Source of the DNA: Bacteroidota bacterium
GTDB taxonomy: Bacteria; Bacteroidota; Bacteroidia; Chitinophagales; JADIYW01
Assembly (NCBI GenBank): GCA_016705125.1
Contig: JADIYW010000037.1
Coordinates: 1 to 36,676 of the forward strand
Direction: 5' to 3'
Length of the DNA stretch: 36,676 nucleotides
The notes beneath the pieces were generated by a model. That model was not told where the DNA came from and made no database searches. It saw only the letters and a list, made by a program, of their open reading frames with translations. The position numbers and the translations under genes were made by a program. Shown piece by piece: positions 17,208 through 26,099 of this stretch (positions are counted from its first letter, which is position 1; each line of letters starts with the position of its first letter).

Positions 17208-17681
17208 ATGATATCGATTTATACAGATGGCGCTGCTCGTGGTAATCCAGGTCCTGGTGGTTATGGAACAATATTATTATATCAGGGACACAAAAAAGAA
17301 ATTTCGGGTGGATTCAGACTAACAACCAACAATAGAATGGAGTTGATGGCAGTAATTATTGGTTTAGAATCTTTAAAAAATGAAAAGGAAACAGTAACCA
17401 TTTATTCAGACTCAAAATATGTAGTAGATTCGATAGCAAAAAGATGGGTTTTTGGGTGGGAAAAAAAGGGATTTTTAAATAAAAAAAACCCAGATTTATG
17501 GAAGCGTTTTTTAGTGGTTTATAGAAAACATACCGTTCACATTGAATGGGTAAAAGGACATGCCGACAATGAATGGAATAATAGATGTGATGAATTAGCG
17601 ACTGCTGCTGCTGACAAACCCGATTTGTTGGCAGACGAAGGATATGAATACATTAAAACCAAACAAGAACTTTTTGATTAA
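17208..17681 (+). CDS. rnhA: Ribonuclease HI
   Basis: A 157-aa RNase H that cleaves RNA in RNA-DNA hybrids. Catalytic acids are D7 (MISIYTDGAARGNPGPGGYG), E45 (NNRMELMAVI), D67 (YSDSKYVVDS) and D127 (RCDELA), with the flexible-loop His in VKGHADNEWNN. Length and order match E. coli RnhA. The gene is divergent from nth and is followed 19 nt later by the hydroxylase gene on the same strand. Secure. Confidence 0.97.
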   Translation: MISIYTDGAARGNPGPGGYGTILLYQGHKKEISGGFRLTTNNRMELMAVIIGLESLKNEKETVTIYSDSKYVVDSIAKRWVFGWEKKGFLNKKNPDLWKRFLVVYRKHTVHIEWVKGHADNEWNNRCDELATAAADKPDLLADEGYEYIKTKQELFD

Positions 17682-17700
17682 TAACCTATAATGTTTTACC

Positions 17701-18351
17701 ATGGAAACTTCTACTTTTAGAAAGGATTATCGCGATAATGAGATTGGCCAAAATTATTCTGGAATTGGTCATTTTTTGTTTACAACAATTGCTTGTTTGT
17801 CCGTAGTTTTTGTTTGTATTTATTTTATTGAAAATGCAAATTGGAAAGAATGGTTGGTTGTTCCAATAACATTTTTATATGCTAATTTTGCTGAATATAT
17901 TGGCCATAAAGGGCCTTTGCACCATAGAAAGGAAAAATTAAAAAAAGTATTTAAAAGGCATACCTTAGAACATCACGTTTTTTTTACTGAAAATGAAATG
18001 AAATGTGATTCGACAAGAGATTTCAAGATGATTCTTTTTCCACCAGTGCTTTTGATTTTTTTCCTCCTTGGATTTGCCATTCCAGTGGCTGCTGTACTAT
18101 TTTGGATTTGGAGTACAAATGCTGCCTTATTATTTTTGGCAACCGCTTTAGCCTATTTTTTAAATTACGAGTGGTTGCACCTTTCCTACCATTTGCCCGA
18201 AGAACATTTTATTTCAAAATTACCCATTATACAATCGCTTCGAAAATTGCATCAAACCCACCACAATCCCAAATTAATGACCAAATATAATTTTAATATC
18301 TCTTACCCTATTTTCGATAAAATATTTGGCACTTATTTTATGGAGAAATAG
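17701..18351 (+). CDS. Fatty acid hydroxylase / sterol desaturase-family membrane protein
   Basis: A 216-aa membrane di-iron enzyme. The histidine boxes in order are HKGPLHH (69-75), HTLEHH (87-92), HLSYH, and LHQTHHNPKLM near the C-terminus. These are the iron ligands of the family. Two hydrophobic pairs lie at about residues 25-65 and 108-145. The family hydroxylates or desaturates lipids; substrates in bacteria range from fatty acids to carotenoids. A ceramidase-family protein is about 1.2 kb upstream, so a role in hydroxylating sphingolipid acyl chains is plausible but only inferred. It starts 19 nt after rnhA. Confidence 0.88.
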   Translation: METSTFRKDYRDNEIGQNYSGIGHFLFTTIACLSVVFVCIYFIENANWKEWLVVPITFLYANFAEYIGHKGPLHHRKEKLKKVFKRHTLEHHVFFTENEMKCDSTRDFKMILFPPVLLIFFLLGFAIPVAAVLFWIWSTNAALLFLATALAYFLNYEWLHLSYHLPEEHFISKLPIIQSLRKLHQTHHNPKLMTKYNFNISYPIFDKIFGTYFMEK

Positions 18352-18432
18352 ATTGATTTTTAAAAATTTAACTCTTTCCTTTTTAGGTTAAAATGAAAAT
18401 ATCTTGCTTTACATCAATAATTTTTTAATAAA

Positions 18433-19041
18433 TTGAACAAATTAGCTTTGCATTCAAATTTCGAAACATTAATAGAAAATTTTGCAACAAACCAAATTGG
18501 GATTTGTGATCATTTTTTAAGTGAGGAATTAGCCGCAAAATTAAAAATAGATTTAATCTCTTTATTTCAAGACGACCAATTCAATTCAGCAGGCACAGGA
18601 AACCATGAAACGCTTCAAACAAACCAATTGATTAGAAAAGATAAAATATATTGGCTTGACAGAAATCATAATAATCCCTTTCAAAATAGCTTTTTCGATT
18701 TGTTAGATGATTTTATTGTTTATTTGAATAGCACTTGTTTTACAGGAATTACAGGCTATGAATTTCATTATACCTATTATGAAAAAGATAGTTTTTACAA
18801 AAAACATATTGATCAATTTAAAAACAATAATGACCGTGCTTTTTCTATGATTATTTATTTAAATGAAAATTGGAAAAAAGAAGATGGAGGTGAGTTAAAT
18901 ATTTTTCAATGTAATTCAAGTCAATTAATATCGCCTTTAAGTGGCAAATGTGTGTTTTTTAAAAGTAGTGAATTGGCACATGAGGTATTAGTTACTCAAT
19001 TACCTCGATTGAGTATTACTGGATGGTTAAAAACGAATTAA
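18433..19041 (+). CDS. 2-oxoglutarate/Fe(II)-dependent oxygenase (prolyl hydroxylase-like)
   Basis: A 202-aa double-stranded beta-helix dioxygenase. FHYTYYEKDSFYKKHIDQF gives the HxD iron ligands (H125, D127). The distal His is in LAHEVL (H183), and the 2-oxoglutarate-binding Arg is R192 in RLSITGW. FSMIIYLNENW and DGGELNIF are typical of the 2OG-FeII-Oxy/P4Hc group. The frame has no ATG before the conserved core, so a TTG at 18433 is taken as the start; upstream in-frame stop is at 18418-18420. The fold suggests hydroxylation of protein or peptide residues, but a substrate cannot be named. Confidence 0.85.
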   Translation: MNKLALHSNFETLIENFATNQIGICDHFLSEELAAKLKIDLISLFQDDQFNSAGTGNHETLQTNQLIRKDKIYWLDRNHNNPFQNSFFDLLDDFIVYLNSTCFTGITGYEFHYTYYEKDSFYKKHIDQFKNNNDRAFSMIIYLNENWKKEDGGELNIFQCNSSQLISPLSGKCVFFKSSELAHEVLVTQLPRLSITGWLKTN

Positions 19042-19220
19042 ACCCATTGTTTTCTGTAGAGTAGAGACTGAGGTATTGAATCTAAATAATTCTATCAAAT
19101 TTTATTTTATTCCTTTTTAGAAGAGAATAAGAATTAATCATATTTTTTTTTCTAATATTGGATAGAAATTATTTTTTAATAACGTAAAGCTCAACGGAGT
19201 TAGGGGTTAATTATTCTAAA

Positions 19221-20981
19221 TTAATATTTTATCTTTTCATAAAGCTTTACTAATGCTTTTAACAACTCAACAGGTGTTGTTATAATTTGATAGTGATTTT
19301 GCCCAAACATTTGAGGTAAGTAATATTTTGCTTGAGCTTCTATTGCTAAAGCATACGAATTTATACTTTTAGATTTCAATTCGTACAAAGCTTGTTTTAC
19401 GTCTTGTACCCCATATTTTCCTTCATATTTGTCATAATCATTTGGTTTTCCATCAGACAATAAAATTACCCACTTATTTTTTGTTTCACGCTTATTTAAT
19501 AAAAAACCAGAATGTCGTAAAGCTGCTCCTATTCGAGTATAACCACTTGGTTCAATCGTCCCAATTTTATGTTTGGCGCCATCCCAATTTTCATCAAAAT
19601 CTTTTAAGGATACATAACTTGAAAAATTTCTAGTTTTTGAATAAAATCCTTGTACAGAAAAATCTATATTATTTTCGTTTAATATTTCGCCAAATAAAAT
19701 ACTCACTTGCTTTTCAACATCGATTACTCTATTTCCATCTATATATCCATCGCTCGACAAACTTATGTCTAATAATAATAGTATAGAAATGTCTTTTTCT
19801 TTCTTTCTTTTAGACAAATAAATATTTTCATTTGGTGTTCGTCTAGCATGAATATCAACATACATATCACTTAGAGCATCTAACTCATATTCATCGCCAT
19901 TGGTTTGTCGCTTTACTTGTTTAAATTTATTATTTATGGAGGTCAGCATTTTACGCAATCCATTCAGAGTGGCTGTATTTTCTTTTATCGTTTTATTATA
20001 ATATAAATGTTCAATTTTTAGCTGTCTAATTGGATATACATTGCAATAATTTTTCTTATATTCATACTTTGCATAATTCCATTCATCATAACTATAATGT
20101 AAGTCTGTACTATTTTGTGTGGCACTTTCTGAGATACTTGTATTTTCAGTAAATTCGGTATGATATATTGAATGTGCTGAGTCGTCCACTCGAACTACAA
20201 ATTTCATATTCAGTTCGTCTAATGCATTTTCATGGTCTTCTAATTCATCATCGCCATCAAAATCACGCCACACTCCACTGTGTTCATCTGCCGTTTCAAC
20301 TTTTTCAAAGTTATGAGTCATTACATAATCTTCTTGTTGCTTTTTATCTACTTCAACAGTTATAATATCTTCAACTGCTTTTGACATTAAAACGGTTTTT
20401 GCCTTATCGTCTTGTCCACTTTTTATTTGTTCAGAGAAATTATTGAGTTGGTTTTTGGAATCATTATTTAAATCGCTTCGCATCCATTTTCCAAAAAGCC
20501 ATGTGTAATCTGTATGAGTATTTTCTTTAGTATTTGCTTTTAATTGATTTTCAAATTCAATAAACAATTGCTTAGAAATTGGATAGTCGATAAATAGCTT
20601 TTCCAAAACCAAATTTGATGAATCATGTGCTTTTTGTTGAGCCATTTTCAATTCTAATTCACTAGTTTGAAACCAATTTAAATTTAATTCCTTTTGAGTA
20701 GATAAATATAATAACCTAAAGAAGTAAAAAGATAAGTTTTGGTCATAAGTATCAAATAAAAAAAAAGAAGCAGGAAAAAAGAAACTATTGTTTTTATATC
20801 CTCCTTCTCTTTCTGCTGCATATATTTCAATGGCATTGCCCGATAGTGCCCTTGCAATAATTGTTAATCTTTGTTTAATATCCGCTAACAAAACCGTTTT
20901 TTCAACTATTTCTGAAGATATTTTTTTTCTATTTTTAAAATAATTAGCAATTTTACCATATAAATATTCATCTATTGCCAT
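19221..20981 (-). CDS. norD: Nitric oxide reductase accessory protein NorD (VWA domain)
   Basis: A 586-aa protein encoded last in the nor genes. The C-terminal third is a von Willebrand A domain with the MIDAS motif DISLS at 405-409 and the supporting Thr in SGYTRIGAAL, followed by LSDGKPNDYDKYEGKYGV. Residues about 225-285 are acidic and probably disordered. NorD works with the NorQ AAA ATPase to insert FeB or otherwise mature NorB. It follows norQ by 21 nt. The order norB-ric-norQ-norD strongly supports the assignment. No transmembrane helix is evident. Confidence 0.93.
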   Translation of the reverse strand: MAIDEYLYGKIANYFKNRKKISSEIVEKTVLLADIKQRLTIIARALSGNAIEIYAAEREGGYKNNSFFFPASFFLFDTYDQNLSFYFFRLLYLSTQKELNLNWFQTSELELKMAQQKAHDSSNLVLEKLFIDYPISKQLFIEFENQLKANTKENTHTDYTWLFGKWMRSDLNNDSKNQLNNFSEQIKSGQDDKAKTVLMSKAVEDIITVEVDKKQQEDYVMTHNFEKVETADEHSGVWRDFDGDDELEDHENALDELNMKFVVRVDDSAHSIYHTEFTENTSISESATQNSTDLHYSYDEWNYAKYEYKKNYCNVYPIRQLKIEHLYYNKTIKENTATLNGLRKMLTSINNKFKQVKRQTNGDEYELDALSDMYVDIHARRTPNENIYLSKRKKEKDISILLLLDISLSSDGYIDGNRVIDVEKQVSILFGEILNENNIDFSVQGFYSKTRNFSSYVSLKDFDENWDGAKHKIGTIEPSGYTRIGAALRHSGFLLNKRETKNKWVILLSDGKPNDYDKYEGKYGVQDVKQALYELKSKSINSYALAIEAQAKYYLPQMFGQNHYQIITTPVELLKALVKLYEKIKY

Positions 20982-21002
20982 AATAATTAAACAAATATGT
21001 TT

Positions 21003-21779
21003 TTAAATCATTAAATCGGTCAAATCATAAAGTGCATCAATAATTTGTTTTTCATCAGATAGTGGTTCCATTACTGCTACTTTTACTGCTAGCCTTTTTG
21101 ATAGTCCACTTTGAATTAATTTTGCTGCATCAACTAACAAACGTGTTGACACTGTTTCGGTTAACCCTAGTTCTGTTAGATTTCTTACTTTATTGCCCAA
21201 TGCAACTAATTTCTTTGCAATCACTTCGTCTATTCCTGTTTCATGCACTAGAATTTCTTGTTCTACCTTTGTTTCGGGATATTGGAAAGACAATGCCACA
21301 AATCGTTGACGAGTTGATGGTTTTAGTTCCTTAAACCCACGTTGATAGCCAGGATTAAAGGAAGCCACCAACATGAAATCATTATGAGCCTTGTAAGTCT
21401 CACCGAGTTTATCTATAAACAGTTCTCGTCTATGGTCAGTAAGCGAATGAATTGCAACTACTACGTCGGGTCTTGCCTCAGCCACTTCATCCAAATACAA
21501 AATATAACCATTTTTTACTGCTGTGGTTAAGGGACCATCTAACCAAATAGTTTCTGCTCCTTTTATAATAAATCTACCAATTAAATCTGTTGAAGATGTT
21601 TCTTCATGACAGCTTATGGTAATTAATTTTTTATCTAATTCATGTGCCATGAATTCAACAAACCTAGATTTTCCGGTACCAGTAGGTCCTTTAAGAAGTA
21701 ATGGTAATTTATTTTCAAATACAATTTTAAAAATATCTATTTCTTTACCAACAGCATGATAAAATGGTTTATCTTCCAA
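21003..21779 (-). CDS. norQ: MoxR-type AAA+ ATPase NorQ
   Basis: A 258-aa ATPase. Walker A is GPTGTGKS at residues 31-38, Walker B is YILYLDEVAEA (94-101), and the sensor-1 region is VASFNPGYQRGFKEL. The Arg-finger segment is TRQRF. The small size and adjacency to a VWA protein (norD) define the NorQ/CbbQ subgroup that remodels NorB and its metal site. It sits 29 nt after ric. Secure family call; specific symbol from gene neighbourhood. Confidence 0.95.
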   Translation of the reverse strand: MEDKPFYHAVGKEIDIFKIVFENKLPLLLKGPTGTGKSRFVEFMAHELDKKLITISCHEETSSTDLIGRFIIKGAETIWLDGPLTTAVKNGYILYLDEVAEARPDVVVAIHSLTDHRRELFIDKLGETYKAHNDFMLVASFNPGYQRGFKELKPSTRQRFVALSFQYPETKVEQEILVHETGIDEVIAKKLVALGNKVRNLTELGLTETVSTRLLVDAAKLIQSGLSKRLAVKVAVMEPLSDEKQIIDALYDLTDLMI

Positions 21780-21808
21780 TTTTTTTCTATTAATAATTTA
21801 AAAATAAC

Positions 21809-22537
21809 TTATTCTGTAGGTTGAAAACTTTTTTCTAGGTCAATTGCTTTTGGGAATAAAATATTATTCTCTAAGTGCACGTGTAGGTGCAGGTCCTGCT
21901 CAAACTCATCTAACTTTGCATACAATGCTTTAAAAGTATTACATGCCCATTCTGGTGGAGAATAATTCATACTTAATGAAGCAATTTCCTTTAATGTGTC
22001 GCCAGCACTTTCATGTTCTAATTCCATCATTTTTATAGGATTTTGCACAGAGCCAAAATGTGATCTAACCAAAGATTCATTATCCCTTTTAAACTTTACC
22101 ATTTCTTTAATGTATGGAAATAAAACACGCTCTTCTTTTAACATGTGTTGTAAAAGTTCTATTTTTACTAGATTATAAAGGCGCTGTATTTCCAAAACTG
22201 GTGGATGGTGCTCTCCGTGTACTTTAGCCACTTTTGAAGTATAAGCATCTAACAATTCAATTGCATCCAAAACATAAGCATGGTGCGTATTTACAATATA
22301 ATCAGCCAAATAATCCAATTCCCATTTATTATAATTTTGAGATAGAACAACTTTATTGTCTATTTTATTTAATTCTTCTATTATCTCTTCTACATTTAGA
22401 TTCAATTTCTGGCAAGCTTTGGCAATTGATATTCCACCACCGCAACAAAAATCAATGCCATGCTTTTTAAATATGTCGGCTGTTTTAATATTACTATTTA
22501 CAATATCTGCTATTTTTATATCTTGGTCTATATACAT
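21809..22537 (-). CDS. ric: Di-iron repair protein Ric (YtfE/ScdA family)
   Basis: A 242-aa protein for repair of iron-sulfur clusters after nitric oxide damage. The N-terminal DUF542/ScdA part has HGIDFCCGGG at 26-35. The C-terminal hemerythrin-like domain supplies di-iron ligands: THH at 84-86, LLQHMLKEE (H131, E135), MELEHESAG (H175) and HLHVHLE at about 217-223. The start at 22537 (MYIDQDIKIADIV) is chosen because the longer frame up to 22756 runs into norB. A 70-nt gap separates it from norB. The position inside a NO-reductase operon fits defence against NO formed by the upstream NirK. Confidence 0.94.
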   Translation of the reverse strand: MYIDQDIKIADIVNSNIKTADIFKKHGIDFCCGGGISIAKACQKLNLNVEEIIEELNKIDNKVVLSQNYNKWELDYLADYIVNTHHAYVLDAIELLDAYTSKVAKVHGEHHPPVLEIQRLYNLVKIELLQHMLKEERVLFPYIKEMVKFKRDNESLVRSHFGSVQNPIKMMELEHESAGDTLKEIASLSMNYSPPEWACNTFKALYAKLDEFEQDLHLHVHLENNILFPKAIDLEKSFQPTE

Positions 22538-22607
22538 TTTAAATTTATTTTTTAGTGACTTATAATCAAATAATCTAAAGTATTCTAAATTGATTTTACC
22601 GTAATAA

Positions 22608-23948
22608 CTAACTTGCAATTTTTTCAAGTGCTTCATCATTAGGCGTTCCATATTTGATAAACTCATAGATGTAAAATCCAATTCCTGTAGTAAAAAAAGT
22701 GGCACAAACAGCCAAGACTGCAAAATGTACCTGAATTTCTTTTTGTACATCACCAAAATCCAGACCTACTTTTCTTTCTAAATATACTTGCGCAACCCCT
22801 GCAACTCCAAATGCAACCGTCATGCCTACCATGCCAATATTAGATAGCCAAAATGCTAATAATCCTGCATTACTATCGTAATATTTACGACCCGTCAAAT
22901 TAGGCATTGAATAACTAATAAATGCTAAAACAATCATTCCATAAGCTCCCCAAAAAGCTAAATGCCCATGCATAGCCGTTACTAAAGTGCCATGTGTGTA
23001 CATGTTTACGCCTGGTAAAGTATGTGCCATACCAAGCAAACCAGCACCAACAAAAGAAACGATTGCTGTTCCCAAAGTCCAACTTAATGCAATCTTGTTA
23101 GGATGCTTTTTTTCTCCTTTTCGATACATAGAAATTGCAAATAATGCCATTGCTAAAAATGCCAAAGGTTCTAGTGCTGAAAAAATACCTCCAACAATCA
23201 ACCATATTTTGCCAACTCCGATGTAATAGTAGTGATGTCCCGTTCCTAAAATACCCGAAATGAAAGTTAAGCCAACAATTACATATAACCATTTCTCAAT
23301 TACTTCTCTATCAACACCTGTAATTTTAATTAGTAAAAAAGCCAATATACCGCCCATTATTAATTCCCATACACCTTCTACCCATAAATGCACAACCCAC
23401 CAACGGAAGAATGAATCCATCGTTTGATTATCAAACCAAACCATACCTGGCAAATACAAAAGTGCAGCAAATACTAATCCCATGGTAAGTACTAGTGAAG
23501 TAGTTGTCTGTTTTTTTCCTTTAAAAAGTGTAACTAAAATTATACCTAGAAAAGTTAAAACATTAATTACTACCAGCCAGTCGAGTGGTCTTGGAATTTC
23601 CAAAAATTTACGGCCTTCCCAATAGTTAAAGTGATAACCAATAATTGCCACAACTCCTACTAATGCTAACGTTACAAGTTGAAGATAAGCTAATTTTACG
23701 CTTACTAATTCATTCTCAGATTCTTCGGGAATAATATAGTAAGCTGCACCCATAAATCCTGACAATAGCCATACAACTAATAGATTTGTGTGAACCGCAC
23801 GTGCTGTATTAAATGGTGTTATCTGATGCAATACATCATATCCCATGTGAGCAAATGCCATTATAAACCCATAAATAATTTGTAATGATAGAAGCAAAAT
23901 GGATAATGCAAAAAACCAATATGCTACTTTTTGTGATTTGTATTTCAT
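22608..23948 (-). CDS. norB: Cytochrome c-dependent nitric oxide reductase catalytic subunit
   Basis: A 446-aa, about 12-helix heme-copper-superfamily protein that reduces two NO to N2O. Low-spin heme His is H53 (ARAVHTNLL). VVHLWVEGVWEL gives FeB ligand H187 and conserved glutamates E191/E195, and GTGHHYYYIG gives FeB ligands H238/H239. MHGHLAFWG gives the proximal and second low-spin ligands (H327, H329). There is no fused cytochrome c or quinol domain, so it is the cNOR type with a separate NorC, 25 nt upstream. Length matches NorB of Pseudomonas (about 466 aa). Confidence 0.97.
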   Translation of the reverse strand: MKYKSQKVAYWFFALSILLLSLQIIYGFIMAFAHMGYDVLHQITPFNTARAVHTNLLVVWLLSGFMGAAYYIIPEESENELVSVKLAYLQLVTLALVGVVAIIGYHFNYWEGRKFLEIPRPLDWLVVINVLTFLGIILVTLFKGKKQTTTSLVLTMGLVFAALLYLPGMVWFDNQTMDSFFRWWVVHLWVEGVWELIMGGILAFLLIKITGVDREVIEKWLYVIVGLTFISGILGTGHHYYYIGVGKIWLIVGGIFSALEPLAFLAMALFAISMYRKGEKKHPNKIALSWTLGTAIVSFVGAGLLGMAHTLPGVNMYTHGTLVTAMHGHLAFWGAYGMIVLAFISYSMPNLTGRKYYDSNAGLLAFWLSNIGMVGMTVAFGVAGVAQVYLERKVGLDFGDVQKEIQVHFAVLAVCATFFTTGIGFYIYEFIKYGTPNDEALEKIAS

Positions 23949-23973
23949 AATAATTAATATTAAATTTTTTAAA

Positions 23974-24399
23974 TTATTTCTTTAAATCAGGCTTTGGTGG
24001 AAATCCGTTTAAGTCAACTTCTCCAATCCATTTTAAAAATGCAACTACGTCATTTGCTTCTTGTTCACTCATGGCATAAGCCACCATTTTTCTTCCTCTT
24101 GGCGCCCATGGTGTTTTGCTCATAAGTGCTGCTTTAATGTATGACTCACCCCTACGTTCATAAACTTTTGTTAATTCTGGAGCATAATAAGCACCTTCTC
24201 CCATAATAGTATGGCAACCCATACAGTTATTTTTCTCCCAAATATGCTTTCCGGAAATTACCTGTGGTGATAAATTTTCCTCATGCGTTTTCTTTGGTAC
24301 TTCATTGCTTAATGAGTTCCAAGACAAACCCAAGAAAATTGCAAAAGTAACTAAAGTACCTCCTAGAAAGAATATTTTTGCTTGTGATTTTGATAGCAT
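23974..24399 (-). CDS. norC: Nitric oxide reductase cytochrome c subunit
   Basis: A 141-aa protein with one N-terminal transmembrane helix (about residues 9-26, IFFLGGTLVTFAIFLGL). It has a heme c motif NNCMGCHTI (C59, C62, H63), and the axial Met is likely M105 or M110 in RKMVAYAM. GAYYAPELT and KWIGEVDLNG follow the NorC pattern. It passes electrons from soluble cytochromes to NorB. It precedes norB by 25 nt and follows the stand-alone cytochrome c by 95 nt. Confidence 0.95.
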   Translation of the reverse strand: MLSKSQAKIFFLGGTLVTFAIFLGLSWNSLSNEVPKKTHEENLSPQVISGKHIWEKNNCMGCHTIMGEGAYYAPELTKVYERRGESYIKAALMSKTPWAPRGRKMVAYAMSEQEANDVVAFLKWIGEVDLNGFPPKPDLKK

Positions 24400-24494
24400 A
24401 ATTATTTTATTTATTTTATGAATTAAATTTTCAGATTAAAATTAAAGTTATATTATTCAGTAAGAAACCATAAATTAAAATCTTAAATGAATAT

Positions 24495-24968
24495 CTATTT
24501 TCTCACTGCTTTCACCTCAGCAGCTGTCACTTCGCCACCTTTGTTGTCAAAATTATTTAAGATATAAGTAAAAACATCTGCAATTTCTTCGTCAGTTAGG
24601 GTAGATGCTGGCATTACTTGATTATATTTTTCACCATTTACCGTAATTTCTCCAGACAATCCATTTACAACACCAGAAATAGCACGTGACAAATCAGCTG
24701 CTAAATAATCGGATGCAAGTAGTGGAGGAAATGCAGCTGGAAGACCTTTCCCATCTGCTTGATGGCAAGCGAAACATGTTTTTTCATAATTTGCCTTACC
24801 AGCTTCTATTTTTGTTTCTAATCCACTAGAGGAAGGAGCTTCATCTATCATAGATTTTGGTTCTTCGGTTGTAGTTGATGTTGACTCTTTTGGCTTATCA
24901 GAACTACAGGATAATAATAATGAAATTGATGCTATTGTAGCAATCGATAATAATTTAAAATTCTTCAT
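24495..24968 (-). CDS. Lipoprotein cytochrome c, paralogue of the NirK heme domain
   Basis: A 157-aa periplasmic lipoprotein (signal peptide with lipidated C21, LLLSCSSDK). A linker rich in S, T and E is followed by a single heme c domain: TCFACHQADGKG (C65, C68, H69), then VMP with axial M119. The domain is strikingly like the tail of NirK in this window: CHQADGKG, FPPL.SDY, GLSG.ITVNG.Y, VMP, and YILNNF.NKGGEVTAA are shared in order. It probably carries electrons to NirK and/or NorC. It precedes SCO1 in position but is transcribed after it (5-nt gap). Confidence 0.93.
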   Translation of the reverse strand: MKNFKLLSIATIASISLLLSCSSDKPKESTSTTTEEPKSMIDEAPSSSGLETKIEAGKANYEKTCFACHQADGKGLPAAFPPLLASDYLAADLSRAISGVVNGLSGEITVNGEKYNQVMPASTLTDEEIADVFTYILNNFDNKGGEVTAAEVKAVRK

Positions 24969-24973
24969 TTGAT

Positions 24974-25594
24974 TTAGTTTTTGTTTTTAATTAAAGATGT
25001 TATTTGTTTTATCATTTCAGTTGGCTCTTGTGCCAATCCATTCTGTTGAAATACTATGTTTCCATTATTATCAAATAGAAATATTGTATTGGAGTGATCA
25101 AACCCACCATTTGATAATGGCTTTATTCTTACATTCAATACATTTGCTATTTCCATTGTTGCATTATTATCTGAAGATATGCAAATCCAATTATCATTCA
25201 ATTGATGATTTTTTGAAAACTCTATAAATCGTTCAGGTGTGTCTCTTACAGGATCCATGCTAATTAATAGAAATTGTATTTTTTGTAGCTCTTCTTTTGT
25301 AAATGCTTTTTCAATTCGTTGAATATCAGCTATAATTCTTGGGCAAGCTGATTCACAATGTGTAAATACCATTGCTGCTACAGTAATCTTTTCAGATAAG
25401 TCATTTAATGACATGCTATCTTTTGTTTGTTTTACCCAACGGCTATCTAGATTAAAAATTGACTCACCTGAAATAGATTCTTTTATTGATTTTTCACTCA
25501 TGCTATCACTCTTGCAGCACTCTTTTGTATTTTTCTCTTTACATGAAAAGTTTGAAAAAACAATAAAAAAGAATAGAATAATTTTAATGTTCAT
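24974..25594 (-). CDS. SCO1/SenC-family copper chaperone lipoprotein
   Basis: A 206-aa thioredoxin-like protein with a lipobox (VFSNFSC, C18) and a CC pair at 26-27. The copper site is CESAC (C80, C84) plus distal H167 in GGFDHSN, the standard SCO ligand set. The family delivers copper to CuA centres of oxidases. Here it sits in the nirK-nor run, so copper supply to NirK is a likely role, though a role for cytochrome oxidase cannot be excluded. It is translated upstream of the cytochrome c gene by 5 nt. Confidence 0.93.
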   Translation of the reverse strand: MNIKIILFFFIVFSNFSCKEKNTKECCKSDSMSEKSIKESISGESIFNLDSRWVKQTKDSMSLNDLSEKITVAAMVFTHCESACPRIIADIQRIEKAFTKEELQKIQFLLISMDPVRDTPERFIEFSKNHQLNDNWICISSDNNATMEIANVLNVRIKPLSNGGFDHSNTIFLFDNNGNIVFQQNGLAQEPTEMIKQITSLIKNKN

Positions 25595-26099
25595 ATTTAT
25601 AAATTTTAATGTTAAAAATCCTCAGAAATAAACTAGGTATACTATTAATATAACTGTTGCAATAATACAATCCAACTTTGGAAACAAATTCAACTCTTCC
25701 ACACCCATCTAAAAAGCTTTTCTTTTCAGTAATTTTACGCTTAAAACATTTAACCGTTCTACTTTTCGTAAAAAAAAGATGGAGCATATAAATAATAAAA
25801 AAACTGCCTAGAACTAATAATAAAGATTTAGTTGTGCTATTAAATATTGTTACATAATAGAATTTAGTTTGAAACCATAAAAATGTAGCAAATGTTATAT
25901 AGTTACTAAAAGATAAAAGAAATGTTTCCTCTTTGAAAATTGGTTCTAATAAAAAATAATCATTTTGGTTTATTTTTTTTGAAACTGTTGGAATCAATCC
26001 AAAATTAATTGAAATAGCATTATTATTTAATAACAATTTCTCTAACCATTCTACAGTGAGTAAAACACAAATATGCCTTATTGTAATAAATATATTCAT
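25584..26099 (-). CDS. Unknown membrane protein in the nirK cluster, possibly frameshifted at the C-terminus
   Basis: Starts with an ATGA overlap on the NirV-like gene (start 26099, stop of the previous gene at 26096-26098), which supports a real gene. The 171 residues include hydrophobic segments (KSLLLVLGSFFIIYMLHLFF at about 91-110) and a cysteine-containing loop after it. In the given frame the last 40 residues are not membrane-like. One frame over, the same DNA reads ELNLFPKLDCIIATVILIVY and stops at 25622, which leaves a clean 27-nt gap to SCO1. A frameshift near 25680-25700 would yield a normal final helix. No family is recognised; a MauE/DoxX-like membrane protein is one weak possibility. 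Confidence 0.5.
   Translation of the reverse strand: MNIFITIRHICVLLTVEWLEKLLLNNNAISINFGLIPTVSKKINQNDYFLLEPIFKEETFLLSFSNYITFATFLWFQTKFYYVTIFNSTTKSLLLVLGSFFIIYMLHLFFTKSRTVKCFKRKITEKKSFLDGCGRVEFVSKVGLYYCNSYINSIPSLFLRIFNIKIYKYEH

Noticed and set aside
22538..22756. Extended N-terminus for the Ric protein.
   Set aside because: It overlaps the last 149 nt of norB and gives non-conserved hydrophobic residues; the ATG at 22537 yields the normal 242-aa length.
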